A stretch of DNA of 64,000 nucleotides from Ephydatia muelleri (Eukaryota > Porifera > Demospongiae > Spongillida > Spongillidae). The notes beneath the pieces were generated by a model, which ran no database searches, was not told where the DNA came from, and saw only the letters and a program-made list of their open reading frames with translations. Where the stretch lies: NCBI GenBank assembly GCA_013339895.1, contig JABACO010000005.1, positions 10,997,836 through 11,061,835 of the forward strand. Reading direction: 5' to 3'. Of the stretch, positions 1 to 10,779 are shown piece by piece (position 1 is the first letter of the stretch; each line of letters starts with the position of its first letter). The translations under genes were made by a program, and so were the position numbers.

Positions 1-640
1 TTTCAATTAGCGGCTTAGTGAAGAATAAGTTATCGATGCCCAATGCATAGATAACGGCTGGGTGTCGCTGAGAAAGGGCGTCGCTAAGAAAGGACGCTAC
101 GCACTAGCCTGTGTGTTCACCAGACTATAACGACACTTGTGTACGACGAAAGGGGCGGATACTCAAGCGTATTGTCTACTGTATATTAGGGCTCCGTACG
201 AAACGCTAATCAATACCGGGTTTTCAGTTTGGAGCTTGAGGCTCGTGCAGGGGCCCGCGCCGGCGCCGGAGGAGGAAGTGGCTATGCGAAGGGTAGACGA
301 CAGTGTATATGGTGTAACCATAGCAATGTGCATGCCAAATTAAAATAGGCTAAGCTGTAAGGGTAGCAAAAGGGATACTTTATCTAATGACCACATAAAC
401 AAGGGGGATTTTCCAGTCCACTACTCTTCAGTTAACGATGCTGTGGCCTTGCTCTCCCAGTATGGTTAAGCTGTCCAATAGAGCAAAGGAACCGAATGTG
501 GAACGCACCCCTATTAAGGAACACTAAATCTCATTAAAGAATTTAATCATCTTACTGTTTTAAGATCATATGCAAATCGATGAATCTAATTGACAGATGT
601 TTTACTAGTCTGTTTCTACTAGCCCTAGACTACATATATA
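1..640. other. No gene recognised at left edge
   Basis: I see no coding exon, RNA gene or repeat that I can support in this stretch. It holds only a 68-codon open frame on the plus strand (137-343) with no recognisable composition or motif, which I treat as chance. The stretch is the 3' flank of the pogo-like transposase that follows on the minus strand. Confidence 0.5.
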
Positions 641-643
641 CAT

Positions 644-2437
644 TCAACGCTGATGTCGAGCACAATAAAAATTTCCACTAGCATTTGGCAAGCTAGGTGT
701 GCAGCACTGTGCTCCTTTGCGAGCCCCTGTTTTCATTATTGCTTCGCAGGGTTTCTTTGTGCGCTCTAATGCAGCCTTTTCCTCTAGAGCTGCCTTTCTT
801 TTTCTGCGTCGCTCCTCTTTCTCAGCTATCTCTCTCCTCTTCATATCCTCAGCAGCCTTAAATTCCTCAATCCATTGTGCTGAAGTCATGCACTGAGCTG
901 AACCCTTCAAACGCTTAAAAGTAGGAGTAGTGTTGTCCTGCGGATCCAAGCTTTCTCCATCTGAATCATCAGTGGTGCTTCCAGAACTTTGTGGAGAGGT
1001 TGGTTCAGCATGTTGCACCTGCTCAGGACGTACTGCACATGCAGCCACATACATGGAGTGGTACTGAATTGACAATTTCAGACGTAACTGCAGATCTTCT
1101 TCTGTTGTCATTGCGATAGCCTCAATATCTACACGCCTCTTCACCTCTTGTGCCACACCATCCTCTATAAAGCTTACAATGGTGACTTTATCAGAAAGTG
1201 CTGCCCCCGACACACCACATGAAGCCATGATTGCATCATGGGGTCCAACTGTATCTTCAGGAAGAGCATCTACCCCACGTAGAGGAGACAGGCCTGTCTT
1301 TTGGAATGCAGACATGATGTTCTCTCTTGTAAATGACCGATGATAGGCATCATTGATTATCATTGGAACATTGTGTGGTAGAATAAGATGTGATACTGAA
1401 TGTTTGGTCATTGCAGCAGAAGAAAGCATCTTTAGTGGACCAAACACTCCTACATCCAGAGGTTGTACCAGATGGCTGGTGTGGGAAGGCATGAGTACAA
1501 TGTCAAGCTTGTTGGCAATAGCTAATTGTGCAGCATATAGGGAAATGTGTGACTCGTGGCCATCAACAATGAGCAGCTTGTATCCCCGTGTCTCAGGAGC
1601 TGGTAACATATCAATGAGATGTTTAAGGATCTCATGGTAGATGCTCCGTTCAATCCAGCCACTGGCACTGTAGGCAAGCCCACAGTTTGGATCAAAGTTA
1701 TGAGTTGCTCTGGCCATTTCATGCGACACTGATTTTCCCTGGAAGATAAATGTAGGGGGCAGAGCTGTACCATCGGATACAATGGCAGCAACCATCGTAA
1801 TATGAACTCCACGCTCCCCATAGATGCCTGTGAGTTTGTGAACACGCTTGGTTCCACAAACTACAGCCACACGCTTCTGGGTTGGGTCAAGCACAATCTG
1901 GGTTTCATCAAGATTGATGAAGTCTCTAGATGGGTCAAGGCCATGTTCTGCCACTCACTCGTGAATGAGCTGAAAAAAAGCACGTAGGCGGGAGTCGCTA
2001 CCAGAGGTTGCACGGCTGCGTGATAGGTTGCGTGGTATACGCAAGGAGATCGGAGTGCCTGACTCTACAGCTCTCTTTCGAAATCCGTCCCACCAGTGTT
2101 TAGTCGGAAGCCCATCTTCACCCTTAAACGTACAGCCTTCCTCCTCAGCTAGTGCCTTTGCAGCTTCGAACACCTCTTCTTTCGCCATCCCCACACCCCT
2201 TAAGTTCATGAATACGATGGCTTTAATCAGGCCTGCCTCGGCCGCTCGTGACAATATCGGTTTTGCCCCTACCCGCCCGTCATCTATAGCTACTTCACCA
2301 GTCGTCAAGCGATACAGAGTCGATGTGCTCATTCCGCTTGCGGACGCAATTACACGGAATGAGCCTTTTTTGGTCTTGTAGGCTTCAATAGCCATCCTAG
2401 CGACCTCAGGAGAATAGCCTTTATGCTTATCGGCCAT
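644..2437 (-). pseudogene. Pogo/Tigger-like DDE transposase split by one TGA
   Basis: This is a transposase of the pogo/Tigger branch of the Tc1-mariner superfamily, which cuts and pastes its own element. The first 160 codons (2437-1955) start with a Psq-type helix-turn-helix (SPEVARMAIEAYKTKKGSFR, then a TSTLYRLT recognition helix) and continue into the second DNA-binding helical region (LPTKHWWDGF). A single in-frame TGA at 1955-1957 separates this from a further 436 codons carrying the DDE nuclease core: D16 in INLDET, D131 in LLIVDGHESH and D167 in QPLDVGVF, counted from the codon after the stop. The tail is charged (KRREIAEKEERRRKRK) and ends in a small Cys/His-rich motif. Because the frame is otherwise unbroken on both sides, this is either a very young dead copy or a sequencing error. 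I could not find terminal inverted repeats. Confidence 0.85.
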
Positions 2438-4673
2438 AAGTAGACTATAGGCTGTACCATGTAGCTGATAGACGATAGAGATATCATTTTTAAGCAGGCC
2501 CCCCCTCTCCCAAGCAAACCCATTGCGGCTGAGTGTTTATATAACAACCCTTTGATGTGGTTGTTCCTTATTCGGTACCTTTCCCATACATTGAGGTATG
2601 TTTGCCGAAACGTGAGATTTTGGTACCAGGATTCGTACAACATTTGCTACAGTTACTATGGTTGTAATCTACGTTAAATTCTCTATCCAACAGTGTTTAA
2701 ATTATCTCTCTAGCATGCATAGTTTGTCTGCATCAGTCAAGGAAAGTTGGGTGTTCCTTAATAGGTCCTTTGCTCTACACGGAATAGAGGGCCATTCACA
2801 TTACAGGGGTTCTCCTAATGACAATGGAATTTTACTTAGGGATTGTAACAGTGTCCAGCATACAGTGGATGGCTCGCATTTCAAGGGTAGGGTTCCAATG
2901 ATGGCAAGGTTACCCAAACTAGGTGTGTGCTATGTGGAGAAGCACATCACAAAAAAATGTGCCTGTCTTTTTGCCAAGTGCACAATCGTGCCACGTACTG
3001 CTACAACAAAATACATTGTGCAAATTCCACTATTCATTAGTATGAATAGCTAAATTGAAGTAGTAATGGTGTGAGATTGTGTAAGGTGTTACAGTGAGGG
3101 GATAGAGAACTGGGTGTGGTCTAAAGGCGAACATTGCATCAGCTCTGCGTAACTAGACGGTTAAGCAACAACTGCAACAATTTGCAACTTGATATTCATG
3201 ATCTGATTGGTCAGACACTCGGCAGCCGACACTGGAATAGAACTCAGGTCTATTCTAGGGTCAGGAATTTTTATATAGTGCGCTATGCGTGCTATATGGT
3301 GCCGAAGACGCCCCTCGATGCGACTGAAAAGCTGTAAAAAGCTGGGGATAAGAGACGGGTGTTTTTCGTCGGAATGTGGGTGAAAAGTTAAACCCTAAAC
3401 CCTAAGGGCCTTCGGTTGGCCCTACCCTAAATACCGTAGTCCTAATATTCGCTAGCTATCGTAGCTAAGCGCATGTAACGTCATTGATTCAATGTTCAAC
3501 TAATGTTAATTATTAAAACCTGCCTTAATGGTCATTGTGCGTTTGCAAAGGTCACAAAGACAATATTATTTTGTTGCAAAGGTCATTATACTTACAATGG
3601 TCATTGTACACTTACAAAGTTGGATAAAAGCTGTTGCATGTGCAGATGAGTGCAAGATTATTATGACTAAAGCACAATGTGAAAACCAAAATCTCAAAAA
3701 GAAAGCTGCTGTCAGCACTAATGGGTATCAAAACATATGTATCTCAATAAAGTTGAACCATGATGGGTGTTCACACTAATAGGCAATAGGAGAAAACGAA
3801 AATAAAAACTAAATAACTGAATAACTTACTAAAACACAAATTAAAATGATTTGAATTAAACTAAATAATAGCAATAAAGTTTAATTCAATAAGGAAAGTC
3901 CATGAAGAGCTAACACAGCTCAGACAGGAAAGGAATTGCCCTGCATTATTTGTGTCTGGCAAGAATGCAACTAATCTGAAAACACATCCAAAGTAACGCA
4001 AATTTGAATGCCAAGAAAAAAAGAAGAAAAGAAGCACTGCTATTTCAGGCAACGTTTCAAAGTCTGCTTGCTGCAGTTAGAATTAGTTTATCACTGTGTT
4101 TGTTAGCAAAGGAACATTTGTGCAGAATAAAACCTTGCTTGAACGTAAGGATCGACAATATGCCCTGGTAACTATTTGGCCAATACCATGCAACCAACTA
4201 GACTTGTGATAGATGCAGCTTTTCGAAACCTTTTGGAAAAGTTTTTACGTTCATATTGCTCCAGATTCAACACAATTAAATAGCTTACTGCAGGAACGCA
4301 TTAATTTACATTGAGTGCTAGAAATAGGACGACTAAGTCTCTTGAATACAAGTGTTTCTAAAGTGCAATAGCAATCTTCTTCGCACACATGCATCACAAT
4401 TTCATCAGTAACTCATTTTCCGATGTTTGTGTGATTTATCAATATTTTTTTAAATCAAGATGTCAGCCAGGTGAGACAATAGGTGGTGTGTGGGGAGGGT
4501 TTGGGGGTAGTAACTTGCGAATGGTCCAAAAATGTATTTTATAACATCTGATTCCCTCACCTTTGGCAGGGCCGGTCCCATCGGCTGTGCTCCCATTGTA
4601 GGTCTCCAGGCCATATTTATTTTGAGGTCAAGGAACTGCAAGTATGAGACAAGTACGATTCGTAATGCTATAC
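2438..4673. other. Non-coding stretch, no supported gene
   Basis: The longest open frames (131 codons at 2658-3053 plus; 83 codons at 3528-3779 plus) have no recognisable domain and no splice context, so I do not call them. At 3388-3428 there are two adjacent telomere-like units (AAACCCT) followed by a short imperfect palindrome built on AGGGCC. At 3530-3620 the phrase GGTCATTGT is repeated at irregular spacing. The missing C-terminal exon of the CCDC43-like gene should lie here on the minus strand, but I cannot identify it. Confidence 0.5.
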
Positions 4674-5520
4674 GAAAGGATACTCATCGTCTTCATCGCT
4701 GCTCTGGCAACCGTACTGCTCCAAAAGTTGCTGCTTTTTCCTCTCGCGTAAGCTTGTGGGTCGTCTGCGAAGCCTTGCCTCCTTCCTGGGTGCTCCCACC
4801 CCCAATGCTCTTTAATTGTGAGGAACCTTGAAGTACTTTGTCAACTTCAGCTAAAATATTAGAAGATGAACCATGCTCATCTCGCATTTTGAATAAAACT
4901 TAAAATGACAATAACAAAACAAAACGCATGCACTCTACCAATAGAGCTGAGGGGCCAATGTAAGAATGGTGCAGAGCATATTGTACAGTCCACCTTGAGA
5001 ATATATAAAACACGTTGCCCCCCCCCCCCCCCCCCGGACACCACTTATTGTCACCCATAAGGGTGTAAGATTTTTTAAATGGAATAGCCCAATGTGCACG
5101 ACTCACTCATTTTACATACTATTTGCAAACATGAGAGAAAATATGAGGTAAGCACTTACCTGCCAGGTTCAGCGTTGTCCCCTTGTCGTCCTTCTTTCCC
5201 CGCACTCTACCTTCGCACCATTTGGAGGCTATCTCCTTGCACACCGCGACACACAACGACTGCTCCTCCTTTGTAACGCATTTTGGCGGGTCGAAGTAAA
5301 GCAACATTCGTGGTAACAGCTATTGTGCGTTAAGCGACCTTACTATGAATCCGCTGACCACGTCCAGCACGTACTTCTCCACGTCTTCAACTGCGAAGTC
5401 ATCGTCCGTCGTCAGAAGGGTGCCGTGAATGTACCCTGAATATACCTCGCCGTCTAGTTGGAGCTGGTTCAAATAGTCTGTGAGCCACGACTCGAAGCCT
5501 TCTGGAGTTGCTTCCATCAT
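4674..5520 (-). CDS. CCDC43: CCDC43-like gene, three exons, 3' end missing
   Basis: Three minus-strand exons read as the conserved N-terminal two thirds of CCDC43, a small coiled-coil protein of poorly known function. Exon 1 (5520-5344) opens with two ATG codons and encodes GFESWLTDYLNQLQLDGEVY and YSGYIHGTLL. Exon 2 (5268-5160) encodes EEQSLCVAVCKEIASKW. Exon 3 (4898-4674) carries the LTREEK segment. Junctions are canonical: ATA|GTAAGG, AG|GAGGAG, GCAG|GTAAGT, AAG|TTTTAT, TTTC|GTATAG. In exon 3, within a run of five A (around 4735-4740), the frame slips by one base: LTREEK continues in another frame as QQLLEQYG and an acidic DEDDEY segment, as the family requires. The K/E-rich C-terminal exon expected downstream is not seen before 3500, so the gene is truncated, or its last exon is far away. 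The single slip could be an assembly error. Confidence 0.72.
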
Positions 5521-6782
5521 GCCGTGTCTTTATTAATTATGCGCGAATACACATGCGCATTTCAAAATTTCCCCTCAGCGCACGTGTGATTGTGAGAATT
5601 TGACTCATTTGATTATTGGAGAGCCGGTTTGATCCTAGGATCAAATTGTACAAGCGGTCCTGCAGGAACTGCAAGCTGGGGTGAGACGAATTAGGTCGCG
5701 CGAACCTGCCGGACAAAGTTATGCGCACGCAGCTTAAATGAAGGTCCTGTAAGACACACCTCAAGTTCAGAAATTTAGCATCCGTGTACGTGTTACTCGC
5801 GCGTTGAAAAAGTGTCGAAGTTTGCGTGTATCTTGGTGTATCAAAGGAATCATAAGGAAGGTGAGCACGGAAACGCAGCATGGAACTATAAATAAGTAGC
5901 TAAGACCGGGGCGCATATAACTGTCTTAGGTAGATTTTCGTCACGATTCTCAACATATATATAATCGAATACGGCAGAACAGCTTTCTCGAATTTTGTGT
6001 ACCTTTTTGTGTTTAGACGAACGACGTCAACGACTTATTTCAAGTTACTTGTTCAGACTTCATCGATTCCCTTTGCATAGGAGTATTTTTGGGTCGCTCT
6101 GCTTGTTACGTCCTTACCATAAGATTGGAGGTCTCGAACTTGTGTACCTCCTGTATCTCAGTCCTACTGAATGTTGGTTTTTTATGTCCTTTTTTAAATG
6201 TTCTGAGTACTTACCCTTTTGCATGGTTATATTTTTTGGTAACATTATCACCGGTTTTTCTGTATACTAGTTCGCTGTAAAAATGGGGAGGAAATTTCGA
6301 CTTAGTGTACACCGGAAGAATGAAGAGAGGAAGGTCACGAGTATGATTGTCGCTATACTTATAGAACTGGTAACAGTTTCATCGACTTCTGAACGCACCA
6401 CGGTTGTGTGTATTACCAGAGACCTGTCTCTTGTGATTCATGCAATGAGGCTGAAGCTTTATCAGAACAATCAGACAGCGGATCACGGCTGTTTCATTTC
6501 CATTGAACCTGTGACAAAAAGGCTACGCCTCTTGATACGAAATTTTTTCATAGCAACGGACTTAATTACGACCTTAGCAACCAACATGGGCTTAAAGAGA
6601 TGCTCCTTTTTTACCACGAGGACTGTATTTAACTCTTCTTTAGACTTCGGATCCTACTTCTATATTGTCTGACGCTCTGAACAATGTGAGTTAATGCCGT
6701 TTATATTCTGTCGATAATATGTTACCCCGCTCGCGAATTCTGTGTGTGTTGTTTGAGGTCAGGTGATACAGATTGCTCTGGT
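5521..6782. other. Upstream flank of CCDC43-like gene
   Basis: A 114-codon minus-strand open frame (5881-5537) ends 16 bases before the CCDC43-like ATG, on the same strand. It has no domain I recognise and may be 5' untranslated sequence, an upstream ORF or chance. On the plus strand a 129-codon frame (6283-6672) starts in a good ATG context but has no recognisable motif. I see no other feature. Confidence 0.35.
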
Positions 6783-6890
6783 ACTTTTTCCGCCCTTATG
6801 AAATACCCTGAAAATTTTATAGTATAACGGAGATAGTTTTGGCTGTTAGATTTTCAATAAAACTCGTGGTGCCGCGATTCCTAACTGACG
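6783..6890 (+). repeat. Left terminal inverted repeat of copy A
   Basis: Matches the reverse complement of 10668-10779 in two blocks: TTTTTCCGCCCTTAT at the outer end and ACTCGTGGTGCCGC followed by TTCCT at the inner end, with a diverged middle of about 50 bases. I see no RAG-type recombination signal (heptamer plus nonamer) in it. Confidence 0.6.
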
Positions 6891-7074
6891 CAGTGTGCAT
6901 TTTGAATATTGCAATATTTCCTCGATGTTTGACGCCATTTACCTCTCCTACCTAGCTTAACCTGGCTTACCTGAATCACGATGCCATTTTAACATTGTAG
7001 CCCACCATCCAACACCCTTGAATCCATTAGGTTGTGCCGTCTAGTGAAGACACATGAGAATAAATATGGCATTA

Positions 7075-8517
7075 CTACATGTTATTGAGCAATTGCATGT
7101 ACGTAAGCTTAAGTCTTTTTTGTTTAGGAGGTGTTGCACTCTGAATTTGAGGAGAGACCTTTAAGTAGTGTTCCTTCATAATGCACTTAAGCCTGTCTAT
7201 TTGGATCGGGGATGGTTTTATACGTAGCTGCAAGGCTGTTGAACTGGGAGTGGATGGACTCGGCCCCCTGCTCACCCATCAACCCACATCCAACTTGGTG
7301 GGAACGAATCCAATCCAGCATGTGGTGTTCTAGAATGTGCATTTTTATAGTTCTTCTGGCACCCTTGAACATTGCATCAAAGGTGTTAAAAAAATCCTTG
7401 ATAGCATTGCCTGTTTAAAAAAAAAAATGCAATTAACATCTTGTTAGCATGATACTCTTGTTCTTACCTAATTGCACAATGCTCCATTGAGACATAGCAC
7501 AGCTGTCGTACAAGCTGTGGCAACGGGAAAATTGAGAAAAGATGGTGTGAAACTTTGTATACACCTCTTGTGCTTCTGAGTGAAGTACACCTAAGGTTTG
7601 TGCTATTTGTGCAACTAATGAGCACAGTGCCTCCACATTAGATGGCTGGATATACATTTGCTATAATTTTTTGCACAAAATAAAAGCACTCAAACTTACT
7701 TGAAGAATTTTGTGCACATGGTTACCAACGAAAATCCCAGCGTAATACTTTTGATGATGGACACCCAATTGCATCCAATGTGGTTGATATTCCTTTCACA
7801 AAAGGGTGATCATTGAAACCCTTCTCCAGTGATTCCATCAGACCATTGAGCCTTAGTACCTTAGTAAAAATATATACTTTAAGTCTGTGCATTACAAGTA
7901 CATGTACTTTGTTTACCAGTGTTTGCACATTTTCGTTGCTTTGACGACAGAACTCCTTGAGGCTTTCAAGCTCTTCATCTGAGTTGGCATACATCATGGA
8001 GCTGTGTGTAAGTATCTGCTGCACTGTATCCCTTTCTTGTTCTGCCAGCTCCAAATCTTCTCTTGTTTTGACAAGCTCTTGTAATGTCTTGGAGTGCATG
8101 TCTAATACAGTTGTACTGTACAGACCATCTTGTTGTAAATGAGCCAGTTGCAGATCTAGCCTGTGGCATGCATCCTCAAAAAATGAAAGCAATTTCTGGA
8201 AAATCCCCTGGGTTATGTGGAGTCCAGGAATGCAAACCTGATAGTAAGAGATATGCTATAATGAGTATTGTATTAAACTGTATTGTACCTCTGTGAGAGC
8301 AATATTGAAAAATGGTTCACGAACACAGTTGTTGTAGCTTTTGGCATGTTTTATGTTCCCACCAGAATGCATTCCCACCAGAATGCAAAAATCGTTGGTA
8401 ATCACGGATGATTGTTTGAAGTGTTCGTATTTCATAGCACTTCATACGTGGTGAGATAAGCTCACCAGACACCACAAGCAGGGGTACTTTCCTATTGTAG
8501 TTCATAGTTGCATACAT
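7075..8517 (-). pseudogene. Copy A: C-terminal transposase exons with GEQGAESIH motif
   Basis: This is the C-terminal half of the copy A transposase on the minus strand. It starts with a segment containing LQTIIRDYQRFLHSGGN (8440-8380), which in this family follows a short CxxC cluster. Next is a predicted coiled coil (8192-7920: LQELVKTREDLELAEQERD and neighbours). Then comes PFVKGISTTLDAIG, which continues in another frame as YYAGIFVGNHVH after a one-base slip in a run of three C near 7764-7766. The last segment (7372-7075) carries GLMGEQGAESIHSQFN, whose Glu residues are candidates for the third catalytic acid, and a basic tail (PPKQKRLKL). Introns are visible between segments. The same peptide blocks recur in copies C and D, which supports the reading. 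Confidence 0.7.
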
Positions 8518-8536
8518 ATCAGTTGTACATGTGTAA

Positions 8537-8943
8537 TGATTTGAATCATCATACCACTAGCTCCAGAAAGCCCATATATTCCAGAGAGGAATTCATAGTC
8601 ACCACAGATGAATGGACGCATGGTATAACCCCTGTAGAGATTTTGGGTGTGTGTTATACTTTCATGAACATCAATTGCAATAACTCACCTCCAAGACATT
8701 CCATTTATATCTGCTATCTCTTCTTTAAATCTGTCCAGCGCTATATGCAGATTTCACTGGCCTCAAAACATGAGAAGACACATGTTGCACGGACAGAATT
8801 TGGTGCTTTGGTGTTAACAATCTGAAAATTGATTTTGAAGAAACCACCTCCTCGATCACCTCCAAACTTCAACCAAATTTCAGAGTCAGGGATCATTCCA
8901 TCATACCAAAAGAGTTTCCCCACCCTAAATGTGTGTATTAATA
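8537..8943 (-). pseudogene. Copy A: transposase catalytic core exons
   Basis: An exon beginning after an AG at about 8930 reads VGKLFWYDGMIPDSEIW and then LKFGGDRGGGFFKINFQIVN. It joins in phase to the preceding exon (Q split as CA|G). The GGD Asp is the likely first catalytic acid. Further along, around 8610-8537, the frame reads GDYEFLSGIYGLSGASG, whose Asp is the likely second acid. These two motifs, plus the GEQGAES motif downstream, are the signature I know from a family of invertebrate transposase-like proteins. I infer catalysis from motif conservation only. Confidence 0.68.
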
Positions 8944-8984
8944 CATTCTTATTTGGTGTGCAAAACATATGCAATGTTCTGCCC

Positions 8985-9640
8985 TCACTGTTCATTTTCC
9001 TCCAATAGTTGATGCACCTTCTGAGTAAGGCTCGGGGTGAATGCATGGGGAGCACCCCTGATCTCTTCTCCACCTCCAGAAACAGTAAATGAAAATGCAG
9101 TCAATTCGACCTCCAAGTTATCACCAACTAAGTGATTTGAAAGAACCCGCTGTTTCTTTTCAGCACCAAGGCTAACTCCTGCCTCCTTCAACCACCTGAA
9201 AGAGTAAGTGGCCTGTGAAATCCAAATCTATCCATATATAAAGGAGCATAAAGGAGCACCAATTGCATCACAAAGGGATGTGGGAGGGGTCAATAATAGC
9301 ATGATGTAATTGGTGAGTGTTAACTGCCATATGTTATTGCATATGTACTGCTCAGTGAATACCTTCTCAGCATTCTGAGCCTATTCCACGGCAACCCCAA
9401 ATCAGCATTGAGTGCCAGCCCCTGTTCAGGCGTCATGCCTTTGGTGATCCCTGCAGACTTCAGCAAACGCTCCTTCTCCTTTCTGTCCAAGAATTTCAGT
9501 TCAGTCTCAAATATGACTGTGGGGCTCTCTGCACTGAGGACAGCTCTAGTGCTACTCATTTCATTAACTCAACACTTCCTGCTGCGTTTACTGAGCTGGC
9601 TGACGGCTGCTCGTGGCTGTGTTATCCTCATAAGAGTCAA
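8985..9640 (-). pseudogene. Copy A: linker exons between zinc fingers and transposase
   Basis: Two exons. The first (9640-about 9365) starts after TTTCAG, runs PLTLMRITQPRAAVSQ, hits an in-frame TGA at 9569-9571, and continues in the same frame through VLSAESPTVIFETELKFLDR to LGLPWNRLRMLRRY. The second (9196-8985) encodes WLKEAGVSLGAEKKQRVLS, HLVGDNLEVELTAFSFTVSG and a GAPHAFTPSL segment, ending at a CA|GTGAGG donor. The second exon is clearly homologous to copy B (HIVGDNLKGEVAPFTFS). Function is not known; position suggests a DNA-binding or hinge region ahead of the catalytic core. Confidence 0.62.
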
Positions 9641-9711
9641 AGGCTGAAAAAAAGAGCATGTGTTAGTTTTAGTTTGATACAGAAACTGTAACATTGCATC
9701 TATGTACTTAC

Positions 9712-10237
9712 TGCTCCTCCTGTAGGTAGTTGTATTGTACATGTACTGCTGTTTTGAAGAAGTTCATGTACAACTTGTGCTGCTATCATTAACTGTGGCT
9801 TGTTGTGCTGACCACAATAGTGCATGTTGTAAGCTCGAGCCACAATATCTGTCCCGCAATATGTACAATGCACCATTATGTCACCAAGCAACTGAATGAT
9901 AAGCTCTGAAGGCTGTTTGAGCTCGCTCGGTGGGCTGAAGACTGGTGACGGAATAGCAGCAGGGGCACTTGAGTCGTACAGTGACACGAATCCACTCCTT
10001 AAGACACGAGCTACAAACATAGGCATGGCATGGTAGCTCTATATGTTGATGTAGCATGTACAAACAAATTGGACACATAACTGCGTCTAATATCTGTTTT
10101 GTTGACACAGAAGGCATAGGTACTTTGGTGATGATAGCAGGTGGAGCAAGTGCATCTATCACAGCCATCATGCCTTTTGGTGTGTATACCATAGCTGCTG
10201 ACTTTGAGGCAGTCTTCAATCCATGCTTGTAAAATGG
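9712..10237 (-). pseudogene. Copy A: RAG1-like RING and C2H2 finger exon
   Basis: The exon opens after GTAAG at 10238 in phase with the previous exon (TCK|PFYKHGLKTASK). It encodes a RING-like cluster: CPIC, LPCHAYVCSSC and LKCPCC. Then, after a one-base frame slip near 9930, it encodes IMVHCTYCGTDIVARAY and NMHYCGQH. In vertebrate RAG1 the RING is followed at the same distance by a C2H2 finger that starts with a similar MVKC segment, so the order, spacing and residues agree. The exon ends at GCA|GTAAGT. RAG1 RING domains have ubiquitin-ligase activity; whether that holds here is unknown. Confidence 0.72.
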
Positions 10238-10294
10238 CTTACATGCCTATGGTATAACATCATGTTAAAGCACATGTACTTTGTAATCCTATAC

Positions 10295-10600
10295 CTTACA
10301 AGTGCCAGCAGTGTGTTTGGACCAGTTATATGGCTGCACTTGACACTTGTATTGGTTCTTACACTTGATTGCCACCTGCACTCTCAACATTGCCTTATGG
10401 CACAATGTGCAGAACAATTGTGGGTGGATCTCCTCCTGGTCTGTTGAGACACTGATGTCAAATGCAACGAATAGACTATCAGTGTAGGCGCTGCACTGGT
10501 ATGTGGGCTCTGGCTGTGGTGGTTTGCCCTTGGCTTTGACTCCTCTTTGAAGTTTGCACCCGCATAGATCAGTCAATCGGCATTTGTGGTGGGATTCCAT
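10295..10600 (-). CDS. Copy A: RAG1-like N-terminal zinc-segment exon
   Basis: A clean 102-codon exon from ATG at 10600 to an AAG|GTATAG donor. It encodes CRLTDLCGCKL, then LFVAFDISVSTDQEEIHPQLF and FCTLCHKAM, and ends QPYNWSKHTAGTCK. This matches the layout of the RAG1 N-terminal region ahead of the RING: a first Cys pair, a hydrophobic DIS/DVK stretch, the IHP..FC..C core, and an aromatic-His-Cys segment. The same exon, diverged, appears twice more at 42549-43058. This exon is intact; the gene it belongs to is broken further on. Confidence 0.72.
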
Positions 10601-10667
10601 GGCTATTTACGAGGTGGTGCGCATTATTCATGATGTGGATGGAGTGTTATTATGTATTTCTGTGAGT

Positions 10668-10779
10668 GGCAGGAACTGCGGCACCACGAGTAAAACACAT
10701 ATTCTTACGTGAAAAAGATTGATCGTTTCACTCTTCCGTCTTTTGTTACCACTTATAAGGGCGGAAAAAAAGATACGAA
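10668..10779 (-). repeat. Right terminal inverted repeat of copy A
   Basis: Partner of 6783-6890. GCGGCACCACGAGT at 10680-10693 and ATAAGGGCGGAAA at 10755-10768 are the conserved blocks. It lies 68 bases upstream of the copy A start codon, so it may also carry the element promoter. Confidence 0.6.

Larger units (their letters stand above)
6783..10779 (-). mobile_element. RAG1-N-terminus/transposase element, copy A (N-RAG-TP-like)
   Basis: About 4 kb, minus-strand coding. It contains, in order, a RAG1-like N-terminal zinc segment, a RING finger, a C2H2 finger, and then a DDE-like transposase unrelated to the RAG1 catalytic core. It is bounded by inverted repeats of roughly 105 bases (about 6783-6890 and 10668-10779). 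The best matched blocks are TTCCGCCCTTAT near the outer ends and ACTCGTGGTGCCGC near the inner ends. No clear target duplication is visible, so the outer limits are approximate. The arrangement matches the N-RAG-TP type of transposon described from Aplysia and related invertebrate elements (recalled, not looked up). The copy is degenerate: a frame slip near 9930, a TGA at 9569-9571 and a frame slip near 7765. Confidence 0.75.

Noticed and set aside
2658..3053. 131-codon plus-strand frame upstream of the pogo-like element
   Set aside because: No recognisable domain and no support from neighbours.
3388..3428. Telomere-like AAACCCT repeats
   Set aside because: Only two exact units; too short to claim an interstitial telomere.
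6283..6672. 129-codon plus-strand frame
   Set aside because: No recognisable motif, composition or splice context. Could be chance; not called as a gene.
6783..6890. RAG-type recombination signal sequences in the terminal repeats of copy A
   Set aside because: I looked for a heptamer/nonamer pair and did not see one, so the element is not claimed to use RAG-type signals.
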